Source: Mucilaginibacter geliditolerans (lineage in GTDB: Bacteria; Bacteroidota; Bacteroidia; Sphingobacteriales; Sphingobacteriaceae). From it: a stretch of DNA of 64,000 nucleotides. Positions 43,070-51,682 of this stretch are shown here, in pieces (the stretch's first letter is position 1; every line of letters begins with the position of its first letter). The notes under the pieces are model-generated. The model was not told the DNA's origin, ran no database searches, and saw nothing but the letters and a program-made list of their open reading frames with translations. The stretch spans positions 124,001 through 188,000 of the forward strand of contig NZ_JACHBY010000005.1 of the NCBI RefSeq assembly GCF_014200495.1, read 5' to 3'. Made by a program: the position numbers and the translations under genes.

Positions 43070-43933
43070 TTACAGGGAACGGTCATTTACATCTACCAAT
43101 TTTCGCAAAAAATGCCAGTGCTTACCATCAATTCCCGATTTCCAGTGTATGGATGATGGTGTGAGTAACGATAGCTTTTTAAACTCTCGTACAAGATGCA
43201 TTTGATCGGTATAGCCGGCTTCAAAAGCAATGTTCGTCCAATTTTTTTGTGGGATTCTTTCTTTTAGTTTAAGACAGGTTTCAAAGCGGTTTATAGATTG
43301 CAGTTTCATGGCCGATATGCCCACAAATTCCTTAAATATCCGCTCAAACTGCCGCGGACTCAAATTGCAGTCGCAGGCCAGTTTCTTTAAATTTAGTGTT
43401 TTGGCCGAGCTTAAAATACTTTGGGAAGCAAAAGCGATCGAAGATCTTTTGACTTGTATTTGCTCAAGCTTTTTTATAAAATAATTATTTAATAGAGTAG
43501 CCTGATCACATAGGTTCATTTTGCTCAACTTGTCGGCAAGTTCCGTTAATTCTTTACCGGCCTTACCTTCAAATGAAAAATAATGGTCGGTTATACTGGC
43601 CGGTGAAATGTTGAAGATATCATAAAAACCATGTGGCTTAAAAAAAACCACCAGGCTATTATATAAGGTGTTCTTTTTCAGGATCAGGTCAAAATTCCTT
43701 TTCGTTTGCAGCCCCAGTATAACATGCGCAGCTGTTTTTACCGGTGCAAGGCTCTTCTCCCTAATATCTTTTATAAATGCACAGTCCGCAAAATTGAAGC
43801 TGAGTTTTATATCGGTTGATGGCATCATATAAATGCATTCGTCTTCTGGAATAAAGGATTTAAAGTGGGTGTAAAAATAAATATGATCCTCTAATAAACT
43901 CTCCGGTTTAATGAGTTGATAAATTGGTCCCAT
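43070..43933 (-). CDS. AraC family transcriptional regulator, divergent from the eCIS operon
   Basis: A 287-aa protein. The N-terminal half (IYQLIKPESLLEDHIYFYTHFKSFIPEDECIYMMPSTDIKLSFNF) resembles the DUF6597-type sensor domain of Bacteroidota AraC proteins. The C-terminal half has the two helix-turn-helices (NLKKLACDCNLSPRQFERIFKEFVGISAMKLQSINRFETCLKL and NWTNIAFEAGYTDQMHLVREFKKLSLLTPSSI). It is transcribed away from the injection-system operon across a 236-bp gap, so it is a candidate local regulator; this is positional inference only. No effector can be named. Confidence 0.88.
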   Translation of the reverse strand: MGPIYQLIKPESLLEDHIYFYTHFKSFIPEDECIYMMPSTDIKLSFNFADCAFIKDIREKSLAPVKTAAHVILGLQTKRNFDLILKKNTLYNSLVVFFKPHGFYDIFNISPASITDHYFSFEGKAGKELTELADKLSKMNLCDQATLLNNYFIKKLEQIQVKRSSIAFASQSILSSAKTLNLKKLACDCNLSPRQFERIFKEFVGISAMKLQSINRFETCLKLKERIPQKNWTNIAFEAGYTDQMHLVREFKKLSLLTPSSIHWKSGIDGKHWHFLRKLVDVNDRSL

Positions 43934-44169
43934 GATGTTTTAGTTAATATTATATACGTATTAAAATAACATAACTTAAAATCAATTAGGCTAGGGAGAG
44001 CTTGATTTTATGTTTTAATAAGCTTGTTATCAAGAAGATGGTTGGTTTTGTAAAAGTAGCATTTATTTAAATATTCCAAATAGGGATAAAAAAAATAAAT
44101 TATGTCGCTTTTGTACTATTTTCCATAAGGTTAATATCCATAGTTTTAAAAAACCTAAAATGAAAACAC
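43934..44169. promoter_or_regulatory. Divergent AraC / eCIS intergenic region
   Basis: This 236-bp AT-rich gap must hold the promoters of both the AraC gene and the more than 19.8-kb injection-system operon. An ATACGTAT palindrome is at 43954-43961 and an inverted CTTGAT/ATCAAG pair at about 44000-44036. No canonical -33/-7 pair was found for the eCIS side, which suggests activator-dependent or alternative-sigma transcription. Confidence 0.45.
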
Positions 44170-44754
44170 ATGATCGATACAGCACTCGATTTTATAAGCA
44201 AGCGACTGAATGCTTTTTTGCGTGTAAAATATCAGGATCAATCAAACTCCATTGACTATATTCAGCTTAATAATATAGCCTGGAATGACCAATCTATAAG
44301 TCAGCCGACCACCAATAATGCTTTTATAACACTGGTTAACATTGAAGAGGACAGGGTCAGTAAATCACCTGATAATTATATACGCACAAACACTGGTATA
44401 GTATACCAAAACCCCACCATATTTCTTAATCTATACGTGCTTTTTGCCGCCAATTTAAATTCTTACGAAGAATCATTAACGAGACTGTCTTACATCATCC
44501 AGTTTTTTCAGTTTCAAAATGTTTTTACAACGCTTGATTCCCCGGGGCTTCCGCAAGGGATCGATAAATTAATATTCGACCTGAAAACGCTCTCTTTCCA
44601 GGACTTGAATAACCTGTGGGGGATACTGGGCTCTAAATATTTGCCATCAGTGGTATATATACTCCGGCTGGTTACTATTACCAGCGACTTTGAAATGGGT
44701 AATGTGCCATTGCTGCATGAAATAGTTGTTAACGATAAAACCTTGCAGCAATGA
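44170..44754 (+). CDS. eCIS cap/terminator protein (DUF4255, Pvc16-like)
   Basis: A 194-aa protein of the DUF4255 family, which in PVC/Afp particles corresponds to Pvc16/Afp16, the tail-completion cap that ends tube and sheath growth. Visible family features: MIDTALDFISKRLNAFLRVKY at the front, then AFITLVNIEEDR, NPTIFLNLYVLFAANLNSYEESLTRLSYIIQFFQFQNVFT and the closing VVYILRLVTITSDF. It is the first gene of the operon here, whereas in classical PVC loci the cap gene lies at the 3' end. Its stop overlaps the next start (ATGA). Confidence 0.9.
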   Translation: MIDTALDFISKRLNAFLRVKYQDQSNSIDYIQLNNIAWNDQSISQPTTNNAFITLVNIEEDRVSKSPDNYIRTNTGIVYQNPTIFLNLYVLFAANLNSYEESLTRLSYIIQFFQFQNVFTTLDSPGLPQGIDKLIFDLKTLSFQDLNNLWGILGSKYLPSVVYILRLVTITSDFEMGNVPLLHEIVVNDKTLQQ

Positions 44755-45935
44755 TAGATGTAAATTTTAAGTTATTATTCACACTTCAAATATTACATAA
44801 GTATTATTTTGCTGATCAGGTATGCAATGATTTTAGCATTACATCATCATCCCCAACAAATACTGTTGCCAGCGGCCACCGGCTTGTAATAAGGCAATAC
44901 AATAATCAATTATATGTTGGAACACAGTTTATTAACATACAGCCACCACCGCCGCCCAACCAGGATGCTCCTTTAGTACCGATAGAACAAGGGATGCAAA
45001 TGACCTTTTATATGTGGCTCAATAATCCCTTGTTTTTTAATTATACCAACCTGCCTTCATCATATGATACCAGTAAAATATATTATTTCACCAATCGGAA
45101 TAATAACAATATCCCGGGGATGAACTTTTTATCGGCCCCGAAAGGCAGCTTACTGTACAATAGCGCCAATACCTATTTACCAGGCGATATTGCTGCAAAT
45201 AGTGCCGGAATGGTCTTCAGTGCTATTGCCCCCAGCGATCAGGCCAATCAGCATGGGTTGAGTGATACTGCTTTTTGGGTACAGGTTGATAACAATAGCT
45301 ATGCATCGGCCGCTGATGTTTTGCAATGGAGGTTTTCAGTATCAACCTATAGTTTTCAGGCGGCACAGCCAGGCGCTGCTATAGCTGTTTCGGGCTATAA
45401 TGCGGCTACTAATGATTATACACTTTCGGTACTGGCAAGCACCATAACATTTAGCAGCCCGGCATTATCGTTCCCGCTTGATCTTACATCATTAAAACCC
45501 GGTAAGTACCTGCTTACGGTAAATGCTGATCCACCACAATGGATTTATATAAATGATGAGCTAAACACCTCCCGGCCATTTGCGGTAATAGATATTTTTA
45601 ATGAGGCGAGTCCGGCATCATGCAACCTGGTTGATACCAACGGGTACATTTTGTCGCCCGCGTACGCCATCTATTTTATGAACCGGGCAACCAAATGGAA
45701 ATACATTATCAACAGCGGCAACAGCTATAGCATAACCGATGGCGCTAATGTATACCAGTTTACGGCGGCGGCAAGTACAGTAACCTCATTAACTCCTATA
45801 CCCTTAAGCGATCAGCCGTTGGATATGAAGGTAAATATTAACAGCCATGCTATATGCGTAGCAAGTGCTGACCCGCAGCGGTTAGCCTCTGCGGGCGACA
45901 GCTATTTGTACTCAGAAATATATTTAAATTATTAA
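44751..45935 (+). CDS. eCIS-associated protein of unknown function (394 aa)
   Basis: A 394-aa protein with no signal peptide and no family I recognise. It overlaps the cap gene by 4 bp and lies 12 bp before the sheath gene, so it is surely part of the particle operon. It is beta-rich, with a Pro-rich linker (NIQPPPPPNQD, about residue 63) and a segment YLPGDIAANSAGMVFSAIAPSD...DTAFWVQVDNNSYASAADV (about 143-190) that resembles the short Y-x-x-GD...G-x-V-Y-x-A...F-W modules of carbohydrate-binding and tail-fibre proteins. A structural adaptor, fibre or cap-associated role is plausible; none is demonstrated. Confidence 0.75.
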   Translation: MIDVNFKLLFTLQILHKYYFADQVCNDFSITSSSPTNTVASGHRLVIRQYNNQLYVGTQFINIQPPPPPNQDAPLVPIEQGMQMTFYMWLNNPLFFNYTNLPSSYDTSKIYYFTNRNNNNIPGMNFLSAPKGSLLYNSANTYLPGDIAANSAGMVFSAIAPSDQANQHGLSDTAFWVQVDNNSYASAADVLQWRFSVSTYSFQAAQPGAAIAVSGYNAATNDYTLSVLASTITFSSPALSFPLDLTSLKPGKYLLTVNADPPQWIYINDELNTSRPFAVIDIFNEASPASCNLVDTNGYILSPAYAIYFMNRATKWKYIINSGNSYSITDGANVYQFTAAASTVTSLTPIPLSDQPLDMKVNINSHAICVASADPQRLASAGDSYLYSEIYLNY

Positions 45936-45947
45936 AATCAAAAACAT

Positions 45948-47933
45948 ATGTCACAAATAAACGAAAGCGCTATTCAAACCCCCGGGGTTTATGTAAATGA
46001 GATTCCATCATTTCCGCCATCAATCGCGCAGGTGGCTACAGCAATACCGGCATTTATAGGGTACACGGCTTTTGCAATTGATTCAAATGGCAATAACGTA
46101 ACTAACGTGGCTGTAAGGATATCCTCGCTGGTTGAATTTGTAACCTATTTTGGTACAGGAGCACCCAATTTAACGGCCACCGTTGATCTAAATGCGGACA
46201 ATAGCGTTGGATCGGTCGTAATTTCACCGTCGTTCCAGTTATTCAATGCCATGTGCATGTTTTTTAACAATGGCGGGGCCGATTGCTACATTATTTCAGT
46301 AGCTCCTTACCCGGCGGCGGGTGCCAATATATTGGATTTTGTTAATGGCGCCAGTTTAACACCCATGTGCCTTGATGTATTGAAAAAGGAAGATGAACCT
46401 ACGCTGATAGTTATACCCGACGCGGTGTTGCTGGGTAATGATTATTATACCCTGGCGCAATTGGTATTGCTGCAATGTGCAAATCTTCAGGATCGCTTTG
46501 CAATTTTTGACATTCCGAATGGTATCCTGCCACGCACATATGATAATAATGATGTTGTAACTGTATTCAGAAATGGAATAGGCAGTATAAACCTAAATTA
46601 TGGAGCCGTTTATTACCCCTACCTTAAAACAAGTTTACCGGTTACTATAGGTTTCAATAATATATCATTAACCCAGGTACATATTCCTACTACATTAAAC
46701 GCAGTTGTAGGCGGCAATAATTTTGTTACTCAAATAATGAATACAGCTGCTGATTTTAACGCAGTTGTTACTACAATGGCACTGGCGCCCAGCTTAACCA
46801 ATAATACCTTACCACCCAATATTGTGTTAAAAGCCGATCTGATAAAGGCGGTAACAGCAATTGACAATGTTATTAAGGCATTTATTACACCTGCTGTTGC
46901 AATTACTGATACTACAGCGGCACCAACTACTCCTCCAACGCCTCCGGGTAAAACTATTAGCGGTATTTACCTGGGTTATACACAAGCCAGTACTACGCCA
47001 CCACCATTTACAGCCCTTGAAATCTTAATGGGACAACTGGCTCTTATTGATACGCAATATCCCGGTGGCAAATTAAATGTGGTAAAAACGGCTACAGATT
47101 TTCCATCATATAACATTCCGGGCGCTGCAGTTATTTTACCTGCGGGTATAACAAGCATTTATGGCAACACAGCACCTACAGATCCGGTTGGATTTATAAG
47201 GGCTACAGTTATCGCGTTGTATGGTAAAGTAGTAGGCATGATCACCAGCTTTTATAACGATTCATTAAACCTGATGAATGGTTTGGAGCAGCAGATAATT
47301 TCATCAAGCGGTATTTATGCCAATATAAAAACAGCTATAACCAATACGGGCATAATTGTTCCGCCAAGTGGTGCTATGGCGGGTGTTTACGCGGCTGTTG
47401 ACAGCTCGCGCGGGGTATGGAAAGCCCCTGCCAACGTAAGCCTCAATACGGTTATAGCCCCTGTAGTTAATATCGATGATGATACCCAGGGCGATCTGAA
47501 TATTGATACCAACGCAGGTAAATCAGTGAATGCCATACGAGCATTTACAGGCAAGGGTACCCTGGTTTGGGGAGCACGCACACTTGATGGTAACAGTAAC
47601 GATTTCAGGTACATATCCGTACGCCGTTTTTATATAATGGTTGAGGAATCGGTAAAACTGGCTGCCATGCAGTTTGTGTTCGAACCGAACGATGGCACTA
47701 CCTGGGTAAGGATCCGCGCCATGATAGAGAACTACCTCACTAACCTTTGGCGTTTGGGCGCTTTAGCAGGCTCAAAACCCGAGCAATCGTTTTATGTGAA
47801 AGTAGGCTTAGGGCAAACCATGGTGTTTGATGATATACTAAATGGCCGCCTGATAGTTGAAATTGGTATGGCGCCCGTTCGCCCTGCTGAGTTCATCATT
47901 CTGCGCTTCTCACAAATACAGCAAACTTCTTAA
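45948..47933 (+). CDS. eCIS contractile tail sheath protein (Pvc2-4-like)
   Basis: A 661-aa sheath protein. N terminus IQTPGVYVNEIPSFPPSIAQVATAIPAFIGYT is the conserved linker arm and beta-strand entry of phage and eCIS sheaths. The C-terminal sheath domain is clear: DFRYISVRRFYIMVEESVKLAAMQFVFEPNDGTTWVRIRAMIENYLTNLWRLGALAGSKPEQSFYVKVG...NGRLIVEIGMAPVRPAEFIILRFSQI. Residues about 270-480 form a variable insertion with Pro/Thr-rich loops (APTTPPTPPGKTISG), likely surface exposed. Only one sheath gene is present in the window, against three in Afp/PVC. Confidence 0.95.
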   Translation: MSQINESAIQTPGVYVNEIPSFPPSIAQVATAIPAFIGYTAFAIDSNGNNVTNVAVRISSLVEFVTYFGTGAPNLTATVDLNADNSVGSVVISPSFQLFNAMCMFFNNGGADCYIISVAPYPAAGANILDFVNGASLTPMCLDVLKKEDEPTLIVIPDAVLLGNDYYTLAQLVLLQCANLQDRFAIFDIPNGILPRTYDNNDVVTVFRNGIGSINLNYGAVYYPYLKTSLPVTIGFNNISLTQVHIPTTLNAVVGGNNFVTQIMNTAADFNAVVTTMALAPSLTNNTLPPNIVLKADLIKAVTAIDNVIKAFITPAVAITDTTAAPTTPPTPPGKTISGIYLGYTQASTTPPPFTALEILMGQLALIDTQYPGGKLNVVKTATDFPSYNIPGAAVILPAGITSIYGNTAPTDPVGFIRATVIALYGKVVGMITSFYNDSLNLMNGLEQQIISSSGIYANIKTAITNTGIIVPPSGAMAGVYAAVDSSRGVWKAPANVSLNTVIAPVVNIDDDTQGDLNIDTNAGKSVNAIRAFTGKGTLVWGARTLDGNSNDFRYISVRRFYIMVEESVKLAAMQFVFEPNDGTTWVRIRAMIENYLTNLWRLGALAGSKPEQSFYVKVGLGQTMVFDDILNGRLIVEIGMAPVRPAEFIILRFSQIQQTS

Positions 47934-47973
47934 TTCCTTATCTAATCAATTCACATACTTAAATTAAAATATT

Positions 47974-48408
47974 ATGGCAGCTAATTATCCACTACCCAAG
48001 TTTCACTTTAGTGTTGATTGGGGAGGTACACGCATAGGTTTTACCGATGTAAGCGGACTTGACATAACAAACGACATTATAGAATACCGCGATGGCGCGA
48101 GCCCTGAGTATCACAAAATAAAAATGCCCGGGCAACGTAAGTTCAGCAACATATCGCTTAAACGCGGTGTATTTAAATCAGACAATGATTATTATAACTG
48201 GTTCAACACCATTAATATGAATACGGTTGAGCGCCGCGATATAACCATCAGTCTGCTTGATGAAACGCTTGCGCCGGTTATAGTATGGAAGATCAAAAAT
48301 GCATGGCCAACAAAAGTTACCTCAACCGATCTGAAAGCTGATGGTAATGAGGTTGCCATTGAAACGCTTGAACTTGCACACGAGGGCCTCACCATACAAA
48401 ATGATTAA
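47974..48408 (+). CDS. eCIS inner tube protein 1 (T4 gp19-like)
   Basis: A 144-aa Hcp/gp19-fold tube protein: PLPKFHFSVDWGGTRIGFTDVSGLDITNDIIEYRDGASPEYHKIKMPGQRKFSNISLKRGVFKSDNDYYNWFNTI..., then RRDITISLLDETLAPVIVWKIKNAWPTKVTSTDLKADGNEVAIETLELAHEGLTI. This is the standard length and motif set of the Pvc1/Pvc5 tube family (phage tail protein, conserved KMPGQRK loop). It should form hexameric rings inside the sheath and be the main tube subunit. It is 40 bp after the sheath gene and 2 bp before the second tube gene. Confidence 0.95.
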   Translation: MAANYPLPKFHFSVDWGGTRIGFTDVSGLDITNDIIEYRDGASPEYHKIKMPGQRKFSNISLKRGVFKSDNDYYNWFNTINMNTVERRDITISLLDETLAPVIVWKIKNAWPTKVTSTDLKADGNEVAIETLELAHEGLTIQND

Positions 48409-48410
48409 CC

Positions 48411-48941
48411 ATGTTTGATTATCCATTTACCGGGTTTCACTTTGTGGTGATGTTCGAGATATTTCCGCAGTTGCCTAACGATTTCCGTTTTCAGGATGTC
48501 ACGGGGCTAAGTGTGGATGTAAACCTCGATACTTATCCCGAAGGTGGGGAAAATCGCTTTGTTCATCGTTTGCCCGGCCGTAATAAATACGCCGACCTGG
48601 TTTTAAAGCGGGGGATGACACTGGTATCGGGCGTTACCGCGTGGTGTTTGGATTGTATTGAAAACTTCAATTATCAGCCAACCAACATGATCGTATCGCT
48701 TTTAAATGAGGATCATTTGCCGGTATCATCATGGTATATAACCAATGCCATCCCCATAAGGTATGAGGTCTCGGGCCTTGATGCTATGCAAAACCAGATA
48801 GTTATTGAATCCATGACGCTGCGGTACGAGTACTACCGGACACTCAACCTTTCAGCCGCTGTAGATGCTGCTGTTGGGGCGGTTGCCGGCTTGCTTGGTG
48901 GTGGCAGCGCTGCGGCAACAGTAACCATATCGGTGCCTTAA
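48411..48941 (+). CDS. eCIS inner tube protein 2 (T4 gp19-like)
   Basis: A 176-aa second gp19-family protein: PFTGFHFVVMFEIFPQLPNDFRFQDVTGLSVDVNLDTYPEGGENRFVHRLPGRNKYADLVLKRGMTLVSGVTAWC...NMIVSLLNEDHLPVSSWYITNAIPIRYEVSGLDAMQNQIVIESMTLRYEYYRTL. It has a longer Ala/Gly-rich C-terminal tail (AAVDAAVGAVAGLLGGGSAAATVTISVP) than tube 1. In PVC/Afp particles the second tube paralogue (Pvc5/Afp5) sits at the baseplate end as an adaptor layer; by analogy this is its role here. Confidence 0.93.
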   Translation: MFDYPFTGFHFVVMFEIFPQLPNDFRFQDVTGLSVDVNLDTYPEGGENRFVHRLPGRNKYADLVLKRGMTLVSGVTAWCLDCIENFNYQPTNMIVSLLNEDHLPVSSWYITNAIPIRYEVSGLDAMQNQIVIESMTLRYEYYRTLNLSAAVDAAVGAVAGLLGGGSAAATVTISVP

Positions 48942-48971
48942 AATGCACCATAACCAATTAATATAAATACC

Positions 48972-49142
48972 ATGCCAGTTGAAATACGCGAATTGCAAAT
49001 TACAGCCAATGTACAGGATGGTGGTAGTAAACCATCCTCCGGCTCCTCGTCAAAAGGGGCTTCAGGCGGTGGATCTGATGATATGATCGCTAAATGTGTT
49101 GAACAGGTGCTCGATATTTTAAGAGAAAAAAATGAACGCTGA
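48972..49142 (+). CDS. DUF5908 mini-protein of the eCIS operon
   Basis: A 56-aa protein read directly from the sequence: it starts MPVEIRELQITANVQ and ends AKCVEQVLDILREKNER, joined by a Ser/Gly-rich linker (GGSKPSSGSSSKGASGGGSDD). The M-P-x-E-I-R-E-L start and the amphipathic C-terminal helix are characteristic of DUF5908, a tiny family seen almost only in Bacteroidota contractile-injection loci between tube and LysM genes. The stop codon overlaps the following start by one base (TGATG), so translation is coupled. Two short ordered ends joined by a flexible linker suggest a tether or chaperone-like peptide; function unknown. Confidence 0.88.
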   Translation: MPVEIRELQITANVQDGGSKPSSGSSSKGASGGGSDDMIAKCVEQVLDILREKNER

Positions 49143-49870
49143 TGAGTAGTACAGGTGAATTACTGAAAATGCAGATCGTAGCTTACGACGATGATAGTTT
49201 CTCATCGGCTACAGGGCCCGATTATGTTTATGAGGTATTGATCAACCCTGATTCATACGCGCTTACTTATGCCTCAATAATTAATGATAAAAGTACGCAG
49301 GGTTCAAGCGAAAGTACGGTCACCCAAAATAAAAGGGCTCCGCAAACGGTAACTTTTAAGTTTTTGTTTGATGGTACAGGCGTAATACAAAGGGGCGGAG
49401 GCGGGTTACTGTCGGGCCTGGCGGTGCCGGGTTTACCCACCAACAAGCCTGATGTAATGCAGGATTATGAAAAGTTTAAAAGTGTAGTTTATCAATATGG
49501 CAGCGATACGCACCAGCCACGCTATGTGCAGTTGCAATGGGGATCATTGATGTACAATTGTCAGATGATTAACATGACCATCACTTTTAAGCTGTTTAAC
49601 CCTGATGGAACACCCTTACGCGCTGAAGCCAACTGTACCTTTCAGAGTGTAATTAATGAAACTACACTGGCTGCCATTGAAAACCGGCAGTCGCCTGATT
49701 TAACACATGTAAGAACTGTAGGCGCGGGCGATACACTGCCTTTGCTTTGCTATAAGCAGTATGGGGATAGCCGGTATTATTACCAGATAGCACAATTTAA
49801 CAGGCTTACAGATTTTAAAAAATTGATACCGGGGGCGAAAATTATTTTTCCTCCTATTACTACAAGCTAA
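49142..49870 (+). CDS. eCIS LysM-containing tube-baseplate protein (Pvc7-like)
   Basis: A 242-aa protein with the CIS tube/LysM N-terminal domain (YEVLINPDSYALTYASIINDKSTQGSSESTVTQNKRAPQTVTFKFLFDGTGVI, about residues 26-80) and a C-terminal LysM fold (RTVGAGDTLPLLCYKQYGDSRYYYQIAQFNRLTDFKKLIPGAKIIFPPI, about 190-238). It corresponds to Pvc7/Afp7 and phage T4 gp53-type proteins, which glue spike, tube adaptor and wedge together rather than bind peptidoglycan. Its start overlaps the DUF5908 stop, and it ends 2 bp before the spike gene. Confidence 0.92.
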   Translation: MSSTGELLKMQIVAYDDDSFSSATGPDYVYEVLINPDSYALTYASIINDKSTQGSSESTVTQNKRAPQTVTFKFLFDGTGVIQRGGGGLLSGLAVPGLPTNKPDVMQDYEKFKSVVYQYGSDTHQPRYVQLQWGSLMYNCQMINMTITFKLFNPDGTPLRAEANCTFQSVINETTLAAIENRQSPDLTHVRTVGAGDTLPLLCYKQYGDSRYYYQIAQFNRLTDFKKLIPGAKIIFPPITTS

Positions 49871-49872
49871 TT

Positions 49873-51669
49873 ATGCCGTTAAGCCAAACACTACCCGGAA
49901 CACAAAAAACCGACCTGGTTACCTACACCATTAAGGTAAATGGTACTGCTCTTGGTACAACGTATAAGGTTGCCTCAATGAGTTTTACCAACGAGATAAA
50001 CCGTATACCTATGGCTAAGATCATAATTAATGATGGTGACCCGGCTAAACAGGATTTTCCGGTGAGCAACGAGGCTACTTTTATACCGGGTTCTACCATT
50101 GATGTTACAGTTGGCTACCACTCTGATGAGTCGCCCATATTTAGCGGGATAATTTTAAGGCATAGCATCAAAATAAGGAACAGTGGTTCACCAATTCTGG
50201 TATTGGATTGCCGGGATAAAGCTGTACAAATGACCGTCGCCCGCAAAAATAAATACTTCTACAATCAAAAGGATAGTGATGCCGCCAGCGAGATCATTGG
50301 TAATTATGGCTTAACAGCAGCTATTGAAGATACCAGCGCACAACTGGAATCAATTGTACAATATGATAGTACCGACTGGGATTTCATTGTATCGCGCATG
50401 GAGGCGAATGGAAAACTCTGCACGGTAAACAATGGAACTGTCACCGCAAAAAAGCCTGATTTTACTACCGCAACGGTTTTAGATGCTGTATTTGGCGCTA
50501 CTATGGTTGAGTTTGATGCCGATCTGGATGCCCGTAACCAATACCAAAGCATCGTAGCCAAAACCTGGGATTATACCACCCAGGCAGTAGCCACGGCCAG
50601 CGCCGCAGAACCGGGTTTCACTGAAAATGGTAACCTATCAAGCAGCGATTTGGGCAGCGTGCTCAACATTGCCGAATATGATCTCTATTCGGGTGAAGAT
50701 GTAACTTCAGATGAACTGCAAAGCCTGGCTGATTCGCGTTTACTGAAAGCGCGCCTATCGCGTTGCAGGGGAAGGGTTCGTTTTCGGGGTTATGGTGGCG
50801 AGTTAAGTCCCGGTGATTTGATAAACATCGGTGGTGTTGGCGACAGGTTCAATGGCCCGGTATTTATATCGGCCGTAAGGCATGATATCACCGAAGGTAA
50901 ATGGAATACCGATGTGCAGTTTGGTATGTCGAATGATTTGTTTATGGCGCAGCCGGATATAAATTCAGCACCGGCAGGCAATATGCTGCCTGCTATACAA
51001 GGCTTGCAAATAGGTGTAGTTACCGATCTGGAAAGTGACCCCGACAGCCAGGACCGCATCCGTGTGCGATTGCCAATCATCGATGCAAACGAGGATGGCG
51101 TTTGGAGCCGCATAGCCAGCTTGGATGCCGGTAATAACCGGGGTATGTTTTTTCGCCCGGAGATTGGTGATGAGGTAATAGTTGGGTTTTTAAATAACGA
51201 TCCCCGGCACCCGGTAGTACTGGGCATGCTGAACAGCAGCGTTAAACCTGCGCCCTTAAAAGGTTCAAACCAAAATGATGAAAAGGGTTATACATCGCGC
51301 AGCGGAATGACCATGATGTTCAATGATTCTGAAAAATCAGTAAAGATCCAAACTCCCGCAGGCAAAAAATTAACCCTTAGCGAGCAGGATGGCGTGATAG
51401 ATATTGAGGATGAGAACGGTAATAAGTTTTCAATGGACTCATCATCCATAACCATGCAAAGTGCAGCGGATATAAACATAACAGCAAGCGGTGATTTGAA
51501 TGTTACCGCTACCAATATAAATCTCACTCCTTCATCCAGCTTAGCGGTAAGCGCAGGCGGGGCCACAATAAATGCGGGGAGTGGCAGTGCAAGCATATCG
51601 GCACCATCAGTAAGTGTTGAGGGTTCGGGCACGGCAACAATAAAAGGCGGGATTGTAATGATCAATTAA
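49873..51669 (+). CDS. eCIS spike protein (VgrG-like, Pvc8-like)
   Basis: A 598-aa spike. The N-terminal gp27-like part (residues about 10-370) includes SFTNEINRIPMAKIIINDGDPAKQDFPVSNEATFIPGSTIDVTVGYHSDESPIFSGIILRHS. The gp5-type OB fold begins about residue 375 (LQIGVVTDLESDPDSQDRIRVRLPIIDANEDGVWSRIASLDAGNNRGMFFRPEIGDEVIVGFLNNDPRHPVVLGML). The triple-stranded beta-helix tail has repeated short strands (KSVKIQTPAGKKLTLSEQDGVIDIEDENGNKFSMDSSSITMQSAADINITASGDLNVTATNINL...). Family-normal length with no C-terminal toxin extension, so the effector should be separate. The PAAR tip protein follows 13 bp later. Confidence 0.95.
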   Translation: MPLSQTLPGTQKTDLVTYTIKVNGTALGTTYKVASMSFTNEINRIPMAKIIINDGDPAKQDFPVSNEATFIPGSTIDVTVGYHSDESPIFSGIILRHSIKIRNSGSPILVLDCRDKAVQMTVARKNKYFYNQKDSDAASEIIGNYGLTAAIEDTSAQLESIVQYDSTDWDFIVSRMEANGKLCTVNNGTVTAKKPDFTTATVLDAVFGATMVEFDADLDARNQYQSIVAKTWDYTTQAVATASAAEPGFTENGNLSSSDLGSVLNIAEYDLYSGEDVTSDELQSLADSRLLKARLSRCRGRVRFRGYGGELSPGDLINIGGVGDRFNGPVFISAVRHDITEGKWNTDVQFGMSNDLFMAQPDINSAPAGNMLPAIQGLQIGVVTDLESDPDSQDRIRVRLPIIDANEDGVWSRIASLDAGNNRGMFFRPEIGDEVIVGFLNNDPRHPVVLGMLNSSVKPAPLKGSNQNDEKGYTSRSGMTMMFNDSEKSVKIQTPAGKKLTLSEQDGVIDIEDENGNKFSMDSSSITMQSAADINITASGDLNVTATNINLTPSSSLAVSAGGATINAGSGSASISAPSVSVEGSGTATIKGGIVMIN

Positions 51670-51682
51670 ACAAAGAAAAATT

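Noticed and set aside
44160..44172. ATG at 44160 as a start for the cap gene
   Set aside because: It is 10 bp upstream and out of frame with DUF4255; its own frame gives no plausible protein.
50790..51665. Long minus-strand open frames opposite the spike gene
   Set aside because: They are antisense shadows with no recognisable domain or start context, lying wholly within a well-supported gene.
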